A stretch of DNA of 64,000 bases from Thermohalobaculum sp039822785 (GTDB taxonomy: Bacteria > Pseudomonadota > Alphaproteobacteria > Rhodobacterales > Rhodobacteraceae): NCBI GenBank assembly GCA_039822785.1, contig JBCBMO010000005.1:450729-514728 (forward strand), given 5' to 3'. Position numbers and translations under genes: made by a program. The first letter of the stretch is position 1. Each line of letters starts with the position of its first letter. Of the stretch, positions 42,278-51,393 are shown piece by piece. The notes under the pieces are model-generated. The model saw nothing but the letters and a program-made list of their open reading frames with translations. It did no database searches and was not told the DNA's origin.

Positions 42278-44035
42278 ATGACAGGCCGATCCAACCCGCT
42301 GCTGGCCCCGATCCTTAGCCTCGCGCTCGCCCTGGGCGCCCCTCAGGCAATAGCGCAAGACGCGGATGCTGGACGCGCGACGCCGGAGGCGGCGACGGGG
42401 CGTACCGCGCAGGCCCTCGCCACCGCTAACGAGTACATGATCGTCGCCGCGAACCCATTGGCGGCACAGGCGGGAGCGACCGCCATGGCCGAGGGAGGCT
42501 CGGCCGCCGACGCGGCGATCGTTTCGCTCTTGGTGCTGAACGTCGTGGAGCCCCAGTCCTCCGGCCTCGGTGGCGGGGCCTTCGCGCTGGTGCACGGGCC
42601 CAATGGGTTGACCAGCTTCGATGCGCGGGAGACGGCGCCGATGCGCGCCGGCCCCGATCTGTTTCTGGAGGACGGCGCGCCCATCGGCTGGCGCGAGGGC
42701 GTGGCTTCGGGCCGCTCGGTCGGGGTGCCGGGCCTCGGCCGCCTGCTCGAGGTGCTGCATGCCCGCCATGGCCGGCTCGATTGGCCGCGCCTGGTGGCGC
42801 CGGCCCTGGCCCTTGCCCGCGACGGTTTTCCCATGAGCCCGCGGCTCGCTGGGATGCTGCAGGGCATGGCCCCGCGCCTGGCGGGCACCGACGCAGGCAC
42901 GATCTTCCTCGACGACGGCGCCCCTCGCCCCCAGGGCACGGTGCTGCGTCAGCCGGATCTCGCCGCGACGCTGGAGGCGATGGGGCGCGAGGGGCCGGAG
43001 GTGCTCTACCGTGCGCCGATCGCCACTGAGATCGTCGCCGCGACCCAGACGCCACCGCGCCCGGGGCAACTCACCGTGATGGACTTCGCCCGCTACGAGG
43101 TGATCGAGCGCGCCCCGGTCTGCCACGATTTTCGGGCGATCTGGCGGGTCTGCGGGATGGGGCCGCCCTCCTCCGGCGCGACGACGGTGGGGCAGATCCT
43201 GGGGCTGGTGGGCGGCCAACCCCGGGCTGCGGACCCTGTCGCCCGGGCGCATCTCTTCGCCGAGGCCTCCCGCCTCGCCTATGCCGACCGGGCCCGCTAC
43301 CTCGGCGATCCGGACCAGGTGGCAGTGCCCGTCGCGGGACTGCTAGACCCCGAGTATCTAGCAGCTCGCGGCGCACTGATCGACGCCGGCCGGGCCAGCA
43401 GCGGCCCCGCCGAGCCTGGAACGCCGCCTGGGGTAGAGGATCAGCCCGGTCCTGACGCGAGCGCCTCCAGCCCCGGGACGACGCATCTCTCGGTCATCGA
43501 CGCCGAGGGGTTGGCGATCTCGCTCACCGCCTCCATCGAGACCGCCTTCGGCTCGGCGCGGATGGCGGCGGGGATGCTCCTCAACAACCAGCTCACCGAT
43601 TTCAGCTTCAACCCTGGCCCGGCGGAGGCCCCGGCGGCCAACGCCCCCGGCGCAGGCAAACGGCCCCGCTCTTCCATGGCACCGACGATCGCCTATCGCC
43701 TCGATGCGCCGGATCGCCCGGCGATCCTGATCGGCTCTCCCGGCGGCTCCCGCATCCCCGAGTATGTCGCCGGCGCCCTGCTGCTCATGCTGGAGCAGGG
43801 CGCCGATCCCGCGGCGGCGGCGGCGGTAGCCCATGTTTCCCACCGCAACCGCGACGTGCTGGTGCTGGAGCAGGACGCCCATGACCCGGCTCTGGCGGGC
43901 GCGCTCAGCGCGCTCGGGCATGAGACCGGGCTCGCCGATATGACCTCGGGCCTGCATATCATCGCGGTGGCCCCGGACGGCAGCCTAAGCGGCGGCGCCG
44001 ATCCGCGGCGGGAGGGCCTAGCCACCGGCGAGTGA
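42278..44035 (+). CDS. ggt: Gamma-glutamyltransferase
   Basis: A 585-aa exported Ntn-hydrolase that cleaves glutathione and transfers its gamma-glutamyl group. The signal peptide ends near QAIAQDAD (residue ~27). MAEGGSAADAAIVSLLVLNVVEPQSSGLGGGAF is the family signature (residues ~70-102), split here by the alpha-subunit's core. The self-cleavage site and nucleophile Thr lie at PGTTHLSVIDAEG near 405. SIETAFGSARM and a GSPGGSRIPEY oxyanion loop follow. GTG 42275 precedes ATG 42278; GGAG at 42267 favours the ATG. Confidence 0.92.
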   Translation: MTGRSNPLLAPILSLALALGAPQAIAQDADAGRATPEAATGRTAQALATANEYMIVAANPLAAQAGATAMAEGGSAADAAIVSLLVLNVVEPQSSGLGGGAFALVHGPNGLTSFDARETAPMRAGPDLFLEDGAPIGWREGVASGRSVGVPGLGRLLEVLHARHGRLDWPRLVAPALALARDGFPMSPRLAGMLQGMAPRLAGTDAGTIFLDDGAPRPQGTVLRQPDLAATLEAMGREGPEVLYRAPIATEIVAATQTPPRPGQLTVMDFARYEVIERAPVCHDFRAIWRVCGMGPPSSGATTVGQILGLVGGQPRAADPVARAHLFAEASRLAYADRARYLGDPDQVAVPVAGLLDPEYLAARGALIDAGRASSGPAEPGTPPGVEDQPGPDASASSPGTTHLSVIDAEGLAISLTASIETAFGSARMAAGMLLNNQLTDFSFNPGPAEAPAANAPGAGKRPRSSMAPTIAYRLDAPDRPAILIGSPGGSRIPEYVAGALLLMLEQGADPAAAAAVAHVSHRNRDVLVLEQDAHDPALAGALSALGHETGLADMTSGLHIIAVAPDGSLSGGADPRREGLATGE

Positions 44036-44276
44036 GATGCGGCCCCAAGGCGCCTGGGTGCAGCTCGACGACCCACCCGGGGCGCCCGCGCCCACCCGCG
44101 TCAGTGTTAGGCCATCGCCTTAAGCGATGCTCAAGACACCGGGCGCACCGGGCCACCGGTTGCGCCTTGCCACGGTGCTCGGATCTTTACGGCTTGGTCG
44201 CAAAGGCGAAGCCATCCTGACGAGGGTGGGCGCGGGCGCTTGTACAGGTGACACCGCTCCCCAGCAGCGAACGCTC

Positions 44277-45029
44277 TCATACCCCCTTGCGGGCGCGCAG
44301 CAGGCGGGCGCGGGCTGCCGGGACCCGGCGCACTTCCACACCCGTGAAGACATGCAGCGTGTTGAGATCGTGATCCACCACCGCATGGTCCGACACCCAG
44401 CCGCCCATGACCAGATAGGTCCGCAGGAGCGGCGGCATGCGCCGCATGGCCAGCTTCAGGTCGGGCTTCTTCAGCCTGAGCTGCTTGGCGAAGCGGAAGA
44501 CCTTGGGCGCCTTCACCCGCGGCAGCCAGCGCTTCGGCGCCAGGTGCCTTTCCTTCAACAGCGCGAAGGCATCGGAGTATTCCTCGTCGTTGACGCCATT
44601 GAAGCTGGAACAGCCGAAGAGGAGCGCGACCTCCTTCCGCTCCACATAATCCGACAGGCCCGCCCAGGCGACGCGCAGGATGTTGGGGTCCTTCCACTCC
44701 GGGTGGATGCAAAAGCGCCCCATCTCCAGCATCCGATCAGGATAGGCGAGCAGGGCCGAGAGCTCATAGTACTTCGCTGCATACGACCGGCCAATGGAGG
44801 CACCGTTCTCAAAGAGCTGCATGCGGAAACAGCACACGAGCTGACCGGTCCGCGCCTCCTCCACCATCATATGGCGGCACTGGTCGTCGAACTCGTCGGT
44901 GTCGAGGCCCGTCTCATGGTCTGCCGCCGCCTGGGCCGCCCGGAAGGTCAGCCAGCGCAACCGCTGGCACCGGCGCAGATCCTCCTCGCCCTCAGCAAGA
45001 CGGGCGGTGAATTTACCGAGACCGAACAT
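44277..45029 (-). CDS. olsB: L-ornithine N-acyltransferase, ornithine lipid synthesis
   Basis: A 250-aa GNAT-fold protein of the OlsB type, which transfers a 3-hydroxyacyl group from ACP to ornithine. Family features: an N-terminal RLRWLTFRAAQ, the CRHMMVEE/LVCCFRMQLFENG beta strands, YYELSALLAYPDRMLEMGRFCIHPEW (residues ~85-110, Glu and Arg of the acyl site) and LLFGCSSFNG near 138. The open frame continues upstream to 45617, but Met 45029 starts the conserved N-terminus. The partner olsA is not next to it. It is divergent from msrB. Confidence 0.88.
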   Translation of the reverse strand: MFGLGKFTARLAEGEEDLRRCQRLRWLTFRAAQAAADHETGLDTDEFDDQCRHMMVEEARTGQLVCCFRMQLFENGASIGRSYAAKYYELSALLAYPDRMLEMGRFCIHPEWKDPNILRVAWAGLSDYVERKEVALLFGCSSFNGVNDEEYSDAFALLKERHLAPKRWLPRVKAPKVFRFAKQLRLKKPDLKLAMRRMPPLLRTYLVMGGWVSDHAVVDHDLNTLHVFTGVEVRRVPAARARLLRARKGV

Positions 45030-45149
45030 CTGCTGCCCTCCGCCGTTGTGCCGATCGCGCGCCCACGCACGACCTGCAAATCCACCGCATCGCGCTATAT
45101 AGAGCGGAGCCGATGACAGCTCCATGACGACGACGCCGAAAGGAAGACG

Positions 45150-45569
45150 ATGTCGGATGCAAGCAACGTTGCAACGCCAGCCAAGATCGTGAAGTCGGAC
45201 GCCGCGTGGCGCGAACAGCTCACGCCGGAGGCCTATCGCGTCACCCGCCGCAAGGGGACGGAGCGCGCGTTCACCAACGACAGCTTCCCCGCGGGCCCTG
45301 GTGTCTTCGCCTGCGTCTGCTGCGACGCGCCGCTCTTCGTGAAGGACCACAAGTTCGACAGCGGCACCGGCTGGCCCAGCTTCTGGCAGCCGGTTTCCGA
45401 GGACGCGATCGAGGAGCATGAGGACAACAGCTGGTTCATGCGCCGCACCGAGGTCGTCTGTGCCCGCTGCGACAGCCATCTGGGCCATGTCTTCCCGGAC
45501 GGCCCGCCGCCGACCGGCCAGCGCTACTGCATCAACGGCGTCGCGCTGAAGTTCGTGCCCCAGGACTGA
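45150..45569 (+). CDS. msrB: Peptide-methionine (R)-S-oxide reductase MsrB
   Basis: A 139-aa repair enzyme for methionine-R-sulfoxide. Two CxxC zinc pairs: CVCC near residue 56 and CARC near 101. FDSGTGWPSFW near 69, SHLGHVF near 106 and the catalytic Cys in RYCINGVAL near 128. Full length for the family. RBS GGAAGACG is just upstream. Single-gene unit. Confidence 0.95.
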   Translation: MSDASNVATPAKIVKSDAAWREQLTPEAYRVTRRKGTERAFTNDSFPAGPGVFACVCCDAPLFVKDHKFDSGTGWPSFWQPVSEDAIEEHEDNSWFMRRTEVVCARCDSHLGHVFPDGPPPTGQRYCINGVALKFVPQD

Positions 45570-45640
45570 GTCCCCGGCCCAAGACCCAGCGCTCTTAGAC
45601 CCGGCACTGATACCCAACGCACCGCCGGGACATCACAGCC

Positions 45641-46513
45641 TCACGCCCTCGCCCGGATCACCCAGAGCCGGGCCGCGAGCGTGACGACGCCGTCGCGGAC
45701 ATGCGGCGCAAAGGCCTCGGCAAGGCGCGGCGCGAGGGCGGCGACGGCCTCAGCGCGCGCCGCTTGATCGAGGGCGTTCATCGCCCGCGCAAGCGATCCG
45801 ATCCGAAGGCTGAGGCCCACCGCCGCGTCGACCGGATCGGGCGCGAACCCCGCCCCCACGGGCAGTGCCGCCTCCTGCGTCTCCCAGGTCACAGCGCTGA
45901 ACCCGGCCGTCTCGAGGATCGGCGTGACATAGGCCGGGTCAGACCAGCCGAAGGGCCCATGTCCCCCGGGTTGCGGCGGCGTCAGGGCGAGCCGCTCGCG
46001 CCCGACCTCGAAGGGCACCAGCGCCCAGGGGTTGTGCTCGAGCCCCGCAAAGACGGTGATCGCGACGCGGCCGCCGGGGCGGATCGCCCGGCGCAGATTG
46101 ACGAAGGCCGCGACGGGCTCGTCGAAGAACATCACTCCCAGCCGGCTGTAGAGCGCATCGAAGGCGCCAGCCTCGAAGGGATGCGTGGCACCGTCCGCCA
46201 AGATCACCTCGGCCTGCGGCTGCCCGGCCAGGCGCGCCCGGGCGATCTCGGCCAGATCGGGGGAGACATCGACCGCCAGCACCCGGCCGCTGGCGCCAAC
46301 CGCCGCCGCAATTGCAGCGGTGTCGACCCCGCCGCCCGAGCCCACATCGAGCACCCGCTCCCCAGGCTCAGCCGCCAGCCCCGCCCGCGCGATCGCCCCC
46401 ACGGGGGCGAGCTGTCGCTCCATCGTCTCCACCGCATCGGCCCAGACAGCGCCTAGGGCGCCCTGCCATGGCAGGCGAATTGCTGCATCAGACGGTCGCG
46501 ATCCGTTACCCAT
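45641..46513 (-). CDS. Class I SAM-dependent methyltransferase
   Basis: A 290-aa protein with a Rossmann methyltransferase domain. Motif I VLDVGSGGGVDTAAIA near 55, acidic motif II VLAVDVSPDL near 78, post-motif ILADGATHPFEAGAFDALYSRLGVMFF near 105-130 and RAIRPGGRVAITVF near 141. It resembles the UbiE/type-11 group, but the C-terminal half is not diagnostic, so the substrate is unknown. It converges with msrB and is divergent from the lipoprotein at 46591. Confidence 0.85.
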   Translation of the reverse strand: MGNGSRPSDAAIRLPWQGALGAVWADAVETMERQLAPVGAIARAGLAAEPGERVLDVGSGGGVDTAAIAAAVGASGRVLAVDVSPDLAEIARARLAGQPQAEVILADGATHPFEAGAFDALYSRLGVMFFDEPVAAFVNLRRAIRPGGRVAITVFAGLEHNPWALVPFEVGRERLALTPPQPGGHGPFGWSDPAYVTPILETAGFSAVTWETQEAALPVGAGFAPDPVDAAVGLSLRIGSLARAMNALDQAARAEAVAALAPRLAEAFAPHVRDGVVTLAARLWVIRARA

Positions 46514-46590
46514 AGCGGCCTCGTGAATTGCGTCATGATCCCTGCGACCCAGACTATCGCCCTCTTAGTCCCGAGTACCGGAGTTTAAAC

Positions 46591-46950
46591 ATGAGACTTC
46601 TCGCCATGCTCGCGGTCTTGGCCGCGACGGGATGCCAAACCGCATCGAGTGTTCCAACCGGCTCGATCACGGGCCGGGACCTGCAGGTCAGGCACGCCAG
46701 CGCGCTGATCTGCATCGACCTTCGGTATCGCTACAACACCGATACGGCCATGAGCATCGACGACCGGGTGAAGGAGGCCGTAGAGAATTGCGACGCCGAG
46801 CTTCAGGCCTATGCGGATCTCCTGGCGGAGAAGGCGAAGCGCGACAACGGCTGGGTGCGCTACACGCAGCCGGTGCCCTTTCAGATCAAGACAAGGCTTC
46901 AGGGCGATCTTAGCAGGCTGATGACCAACTACTACGAGGAGCGTGCCTGA
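46591..46950 (+). CDS. Small putative lipoprotein
   Basis: A 119-aa protein with a clear lipoprotein signal (LLAMLAVLAATGCQTAS, lipobox AATGC, Cys near 16). The mature part is polar and helical. I do not recognise a family. It shares the TGATG stop-start overlap with the FecR-domain gene downstream, so the two are translationally coupled and likely act together. The frame opens earlier at 46528, but the signal peptide sets the start. Confidence 0.72.
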   Translation: MRLLAMLAVLAATGCQTASSVPTGSITGRDLQVRHASALICIDLRYRYNTDTAMSIDDRVKEAVENCDAELQAYADLLAEKAKRDNGWVRYTQPVPFQIKTRLQGDLSRLMTNYYEERA

Positions 46951-47519
46951 TGACCCCCAACAGCTTGAGGCTGACCGCCGCCCTCCTGTTCCTCGGCGGC
47001 GCCACGCCGGTCCTGGCCGGTCAGGAGGCGCTCGACTACGCCGAAGGGGACTACGATGAGACCGCCGAGGAGGTGAGCCCGGAGGATGTGCTGGACCCGC
47101 CGATCGTGGGCGTCCTGGCGGATGTCGAAGGCCTCGTCACGGTCACCACCGAGGACGGCGAGATCTTCATCGGCGAGGACGGCATGCCCGTCCGGGAGGG
47201 CGACGAGGTCGAAACCTTCGACGACAGCAAGGCCACCGTCGACTTCGTCGACGACAGTGAGTTCAACGTCTCGGAGAATGCCCGGCTTCCCATCGACGAC
47301 TATGCCTACGAGGGTGACGGCGACGACGGGTCCGTGGAGGACCTGAACACGATGCTCCGCACCATCTTCGTGTTTACGTCCGATCTGATCGGCGAAGGGG
47401 ACAGCGGCGGGGACGGCGGCAGCGGCGGGGACGGCGGGACCGACGGCGGCAATCAGGCCGACGGTCCGGAGGCGGAGGAGTTCTCGACACCGCGCGCCAC
47501 CATCGGGATCCGTGGCTAA
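46950..47519 (+). CDS. Secreted acidic FecR-domain protein with Gly/Asp-rich tail
   Basis: A 189-aa protein. The signal peptide (AALLFLGGATPVLAG) precedes a FecR-like beta domain near residues 55-115: VGVLADVEGLVTVTTEDG, then VREGDEVETFDDSKATVDFVDDSEFNV. There is no transmembrane anchor or sigma-factor neighbour, so it is not a classic FecR anti-sigma. The C-terminus holds GGDGGSGGDGGTDGG-type repeats. It is very acidic overall. It overlaps the lipoprotein stop and, by 8 nt, the HAD gene start. Confidence 0.8.
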   Translation: MTPNSLRLTAALLFLGGATPVLAGQEALDYAEGDYDETAEEVSPEDVLDPPIVGVLADVEGLVTVTTEDGEIFIGEDGMPVREGDEVETFDDSKATVDFVDDSEFNVSENARLPIDDYAYEGDGDDGSVEDLNTMLRTIFVFTSDLIGEGDSGGDGGSGGDGGTDGGNQADGPEAEEFSTPRATIGIRG

Positions 47520-48219
47520 GACCGTCGTGGCCAGCATGTCAGCATCGGGGACCGGGTCGGCGGCGGCCGCTGACGTCTTCCCAGAGGTCCAGACCTGGAT
47601 CTTCGATCTCGACAATACGCTGTACCACCCCTCCGCCGGGCTCCTCGACCAGATCAACCTGCGGATGACGGCCTTCATCATGGCGGAGATCGGGGTCGAC
47701 GAGGCCCGGGCCACGGATATCCGGAACCGCTATTTTCGCCGCTACGGGATCACGCTGGCGGGCCTGATGGCGCATCACGGCACCGAACCCTCGCGCTTTC
47801 TCGACACCGTCCACGACATCGACCTCTCGGCGATCGCGCCCGAACCCGCGCTGATCGCCGCCCTCGCCAGGCTGCGCGCACGCCCAGGCATGCGCCTCAT
47901 CGTCCACACCAATGGCGGGCGGACCCATGCGCGGCGCGTGCTGGAGCAGGCCGGGCTCACCGATGCCTTCGACGCGGTCTATGCGATCGAGGACAAGGCG
48001 CTCACGCCGAAGCCCGAGCCGGAGGCCTATGCCCGGGTCATCGCCGCGGACGGCATCGACTGCGCCCGCGCCGCGATGATCGAGGACACCGTCAAGAACC
48101 TCGTAGAGCCCAAGCGCCTCGGTATGGGCACCGTCTGGGTGACCGAGGACACAACACCCGCCCCGCCCCATGTCGACGCCCGCATCCGCCACCTCGCCGC
48201 CTTCCTCGACGCGCTCTGA
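47512..48219 (+). CDS. HAD-family pyrimidine 5'-nucleotidase-like phosphatase
   Basis: A 235-aa HAD hydrolase of the pyrimidine 5'-nucleotidase group. Motif I FDLDNTLYHPSAGLLDQIN near 30, motif II VHTNGGRTHARRVL near 132, motif III KPEPEAYARV near 164 and motif IV MIEDTVKNL near 185. The start is uncertain: GTG 47512 overlaps the FecR-domain gene by 8 nt, and ATG 47536 is in frame; neither has a good RBS. The stop is followed by a strongly structured intergenic region shared with the convergent hydrolase. Confidence 0.88.
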   Translation: MAKTVVASMSASGTGSAAAADVFPEVQTWIFDLDNTLYHPSAGLLDQINLRMTAFIMAEIGVDEARATDIRNRYFRRYGITLAGLMAHHGTEPSRFLDTVHDIDLSAIAPEPALIAALARLRARPGMRLIVHTNGGRTHARRVLEQAGLTDAFDAVYAIEDKALTPKPEPEAYARVIAADGIDCARAAMIEDTVKNLVEPKRLGMGTVWVTEDTTPAPPHVDARIRHLAAFLDAL

Positions 48220-48227
48220 GAGCGCCG

Positions 48228-48444
48228 CAGGGGCCGGGCCGGGTCAAGGATCGCGCCCGCGACCGGCGCAGCCGGCTTGTCCTTGACGCGGCACGGCCCC
48301 TGCAGAACGCTTGGCCAGAAGCCCCTCGGGGCTTCTCCCCAGCCCCCCTCGCAAGCCACCCCAAGAACACGGCAGCCGGCGCACCGGGGCAACCACCGGC
48401 CAAGCGGCGCTCCCGCAGGACTCATCGCGGCGACCAGCCGCGAT
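48228..48444. repeat. Cluster of nested inverted repeats between convergent genes
   Basis: Four hairpins fill the 235-bp gap. (1) 23-nt arms 48228-48250/48280-48302 match at 21 of 23 positions around a smaller CCGGC/GCCGG hairpin. (2) A 9-bp stem CGCTTGGCC/GGCCAAGCG (48308-48316/48398-48406) encloses (3) AGAAGCCCC/GGGGCTTCT (48317-48325/48328-48336). (4) ATCGCGGC/GCCGCGAT (48424-48431/48437-48444). There are no T runs. It may be a bidirectional terminator or a structured repetitive element. Confidence 0.7.
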
Positions 48445-48454
48445 TCCGCTTGGC

Positions 48455-49150
48455 TCAGATGTCGACCGTCTCCATCACGGCGGGCGCCATCACCCGCACG
48501 GGCGCGACATGGTCGATGAAGGTCTGGGGGCTCTGCTCGAGCAGCGGAAAGGTCGCGTAGTGGCTGGGGATCACGCCCTGGAAGTCGAAGAACTTGCGGC
48601 AAGCATAGGCCGCGCGCTTGGCATCCATGGTGAAATGCCCGCCGATGGGCACGATGGCATGGGTCGGCTGATGCATCTCCGCATAAAGCCCCATGTCCGC
48701 CATGACGTCGGTATCGCCCATGACATAGAGCGTCCGCCCCCCGGCCTCGATCATGTAGCCGGCCTCGCCGCCCGTATAGACCGGCGCGCTGTCCGGCCCG
48801 GCGGTCGAGGAGGAATGCACCGCATGCACCATGGTCACCGCGGCATCGCCCAGCATGACCGTGCCGCCCTTGTTGAACCCGATCCCCTCAACCTCGGTGC
48901 CCGTGTTCATCCAGGCGACCCAGTCGAAGATCCCCACCAGCGGAATGCCGCATTCATTGCCGATTACCTGCGCCTCGGAGGCATGATCGAAATGCCCATG
49001 GGTCACCAGCACATGGGTGGCACCCGCCAGCACCTCCGCCCGCCGCTCGGTAGGGAAGGACGGGTTTCCCTCCAGCCAGGGGTCCAGCAGGATCACGGCT
49101 TCCGCCGTCTCGATCCGGAAACTCGCATGGCCGAGCCAGGTGATCTTCAT
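48455..49150 (-). CDS. Metal-dependent hydrolase, UPF0173/metallo-beta-lactamase fold
   Basis: A 231-aa protein of the UPF0173 family. MKITWLGHASFRIET opens the fold, HGHFDHASEA is the zinc-binding HxHxDH-type motif near 53, DSAPVYTGGEAGYMIE near 113 and MGDTDVMADMG near 138 carry further ligands, and the late His lies in IPSHYATFP near 203. It is probably cytoplasmic, with an unknown substrate. The start at 49150 begins the conserved MKI; the frame upstream to 49648 lies antisense to gatC. Confidence 0.9.
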   Translation of the reverse strand: MKITWLGHASFRIETAEAVILLDPWLEGNPSFPTERRAEVLAGATHVLVTHGHFDHASEAQVIGNECGIPLVGIFDWVAWMNTGTEVEGIGFNKGGTVMLGDAAVTMVHAVHSSSTAGPDSAPVYTGGEAGYMIEAGGRTLYVMGDTDVMADMGLYAEMHQPTHAIVPIGGHFTMDAKRAAYACRKFFDFQGVIPSHYATFPLLEQSPQTFIDHVAPVRVMAPAVMETVDI

Positions 49151-49400
49151 GGCGCCTCTCCTTCTGTCGTTCCCTCGCCCTGGGGTCATCCCCAGCATGC
49201 GCCGCCGCGCGCCGCATTCAACCGCAGGGTTGCGACGCTCTGGCGACGCGCCCGTGATCCGGAGGCCAATCACGACAGTGATGGCCGCGCCCCCTGGGAC
49301 GCCCCCTGGGAGCGTCACCGGGGCGACGGGCTTGCGGGGGCATCGGCCGCGGCCTACACCGGCGCCGGTCAATCCCACTGCCCTATCGACGGAGGAGCGC

Positions 49401-49700
49401 ATGTCGATCGACGCGGACACGGTGCGCAAGGTCGCCCATCTGGCCCGGATCCGGGTCGAGGAGGCGGAGATCGAGACGCTTGCGGGCGAGCTCTCCTCCA
49501 TCCTCGACTGGGTCGAGGAACTCCAGGCGGTGAATGTCGAGGGCATCGAGCCCATGACCGCGGTCAACGACCTGCCCCTGCCCCGCCGCATCGACGGCGT
49601 CACGGCCGCCGCGGGGGAGGAGGGGCTGCGCGAGGACGCGCTGGCCAACGCCCCCGCTGCGCGCGAAGGGTTCTATGCGGTGCCGAAGGTGGTCGAGTGA
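49401..49700 (+). CDS. gatC: Aspartyl/glutamyl-tRNA amidotransferase subunit C
   Basis: A 99-aa subunit that holds GatA and GatB together in the GatCAB complex, which converts Glu-tRNA(Gln) and Asp-tRNA(Asn) to the amides. VRKVAHLARIRVEEAEIE and SSILDWVEELQAVNVEGIEPM are the family blocks, and the C-terminal PREGF-type tail reads APAAREGFYAVPKVVE. RBS GGAGGA lies 5 nt upstream. Its stop overlaps the gatA start (TGATG). Confidence 0.95.
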   Translation: MSIDADTVRKVAHLARIRVEEAEIETLAGELSSILDWVEELQAVNVEGIEPMTAVNDLPLPRRIDGVTAAAGEEGLREDALANAPAAREGFYAVPKVVE

Positions 49701-51181
49701 TGACCGGTCCTGCCTCCCTCACCATCGCCGAGGCCCGCGCCGGCATGGCCGCGGGCGACCTGACCGCCACCGCGCTGACCGAGGACTGTCTCGGCGCCAT
49801 CGCCGCCGCAGGCGGGCTCAACATCTTCGCCACGACCACCGCGGACAAGGCACTGGCGATGGCCAAGGCGGCCGACGATCGCCGTGCCGCTGGCGACGAC
49901 GCCCCGCTCCTCGGCATCCCCCTCGGCGTGAAGGACCTCTTCTGCGTCGAGGGCGTCCGCAGCCAGGGTGCCAGCCGCATCCTGGACGGCTTCGTTCCGC
50001 CCTACGAGAGCACGGTGACGGCGAAGCTCTGGCAGGCCGGGGCCGTCTGCCTCGGCAAGGTGAACAACGACGAATTCGGCATGGGCAGCTCGACCGAGAA
50101 CTCAGTCTATGGCCCCACGATCTCGCCCTGGCGCCGGACAGGCGACGAGACGCCCATCGTGCCCGGCGGCTCCTCCGGCGGCTCGGCGGCGGCGGTGGCG
50201 GCCGATCTCTGCCTCGGCGCCACCGCGACCGATACGGGCGGCTCGATCCGCCAGCCCTCGTCTTTCTGCGGCGTGGTCGGCATCAAGCCGACGTACGGGC
50301 GCTGCTCGCGCTGGGGGATCATGGCCTTCGCCTCCTCCCTGGACCAGGCGGGGCCGATCGCCAAGACGGTGGAGGATGCAGCGCTGCTGCTGCAGGCCAT
50401 GGCGGGGCACGATCCCATGGACAGCACTTCCGCGCCCCATGCCGTGCCCGATTTCACCGCCCTGCTCGGCCAAGACCTCAAGGGCCAGACGATCGGCATC
50501 CCGGTGGAATACCGTGACGGCCTGTCGGCGGAGATGGCGGCGCTCCTCGACCAGGGGGCCGCGATGCTGCGCGACGCCGGCGCGACGGTGGTCGAGATCG
50601 CCCTGCCGCATACCCGCGCCGCCCTGCCCGCGTATTACATCATCGCCCCGGCGGAGGCCTCCTCCAACCTCGCGCGCTATGACGGCGTGCGCTATGGCCA
50701 CCGCGCCCAGCTCTCTCAGGGCGACGGCATGACCGAGCTCTATGAGAAAACCCGCGCCGAGGGCTTCGGGCCCGAGGTTCGGCGTCGTGTGATGATCGGC
50801 GCCTATGTGCTCTCGGCGGGCTACTACGACGCCTATTACCTTAGGGCGCAGAAGGTGCGGCGCCTGGTGCGGCGCGACTTCGAGGAGGCCTTCGCCAAGG
50901 TCGACGCGATCCTGGCGCCAGCGACGCCGGGAGCTGCCTTCGGTCAGGGAGAGTTCACGGGCGACCCCGTGCAGATGTACCTGCAGGATGTCTTCACGGT
51001 CACCGTTAACCTTGCCGGGCTACCAGGCGTCGCCGTGCCCGTAGGTCAGAGCGCCAGTGGCCTTCCGCTCGGTCTTCAGCTCATCGGGCCAGCCTGGGGT
51101 GAGGCGGATATCCTGGGCGCTGCGTCCGCCTTGGAAGCGCGTGCTGACAAAGCCCGCCCGGATCACTGGTGGGCGCCCTAA
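49700..51181 (+). CDS. gatA: Aspartyl/glutamyl-tRNA amidotransferase subunit A
   Basis: A 493-aa amidase-signature enzyme. Catalytic Ser-cisSer-Lys: Lys in IPLGVKDLF near 76, GGSSGGSAAAVAADL near 157 and the nucleophile Ser in TDTGGSIRQPSSFCGVVGIKPTYG near 180. Full length. It supplies ammonia from glutamine to GatB, which is not in this window. The start overlaps gatC by one base. The frame extends far upstream as an artefact of high GC. Confidence 0.95.
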   Translation: MTGPASLTIAEARAGMAAGDLTATALTEDCLGAIAAAGGLNIFATTTADKALAMAKAADDRRAAGDDAPLLGIPLGVKDLFCVEGVRSQGASRILDGFVPPYESTVTAKLWQAGAVCLGKVNNDEFGMGSSTENSVYGPTISPWRRTGDETPIVPGGSSGGSAAAVAADLCLGATATDTGGSIRQPSSFCGVVGIKPTYGRCSRWGIMAFASSLDQAGPIAKTVEDAALLLQAMAGHDPMDSTSAPHAVPDFTALLGQDLKGQTIGIPVEYRDGLSAEMAALLDQGAAMLRDAGATVVEIALPHTRAALPAYYIIAPAEASSNLARYDGVRYGHRAQLSQGDGMTELYEKTRAEGFGPEVRRRVMIGAYVLSAGYYDAYYLRAQKVRRLVRRDFEEAFAKVDAILAPATPGAAFGQGEFTGDPVQMYLQDVFTVTVNLAGLPGVAVPVGQSASGLPLGLQLIGPAWGEADILGAASALEARADKARPDHWWAP

Positions 51182-51189
51182 AAGTCTAG

Positions 51190-51223
51190 AGGCGGCCCGG
51201 AACATGACTACCGGGCCGCCTCC
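51190..51223 (+). terminator. Long GC hairpin after gatA
   Basis: A perfect 12-bp stem, GAGGCGGCCCGG (51190-51201) and CCGGGCCGCCTC (51212-51223), with a 10-nt loop, 8 nt past the gatA stop. There is no T tract, so termination is likely but not of the classic type. Confidence 0.65.
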
Positions 51224-51393
51224 AATCCGAAGAACCGCGTGCTGCAGCTTCATACACAGGTTGTATCCTGAGCCTGAAGAGCACAGCTGGGCGAGGAACT
51301 AGATACGCGGTACGTCGGTAAGCAGGCGCGGCGGCGCAGCTAGCGCGCCAGGCACTTCGATCTAGTACGCGTAACTCGCGTGTCGCACAAGCA

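Noticed and set aside
44113..44129. CATCGC/GCGATG hairpin after ggt as a terminator
   Set aside because: The stem is only 6 bp and is not followed by T residues. It lies 78 nt past the stop, so I do not call it.
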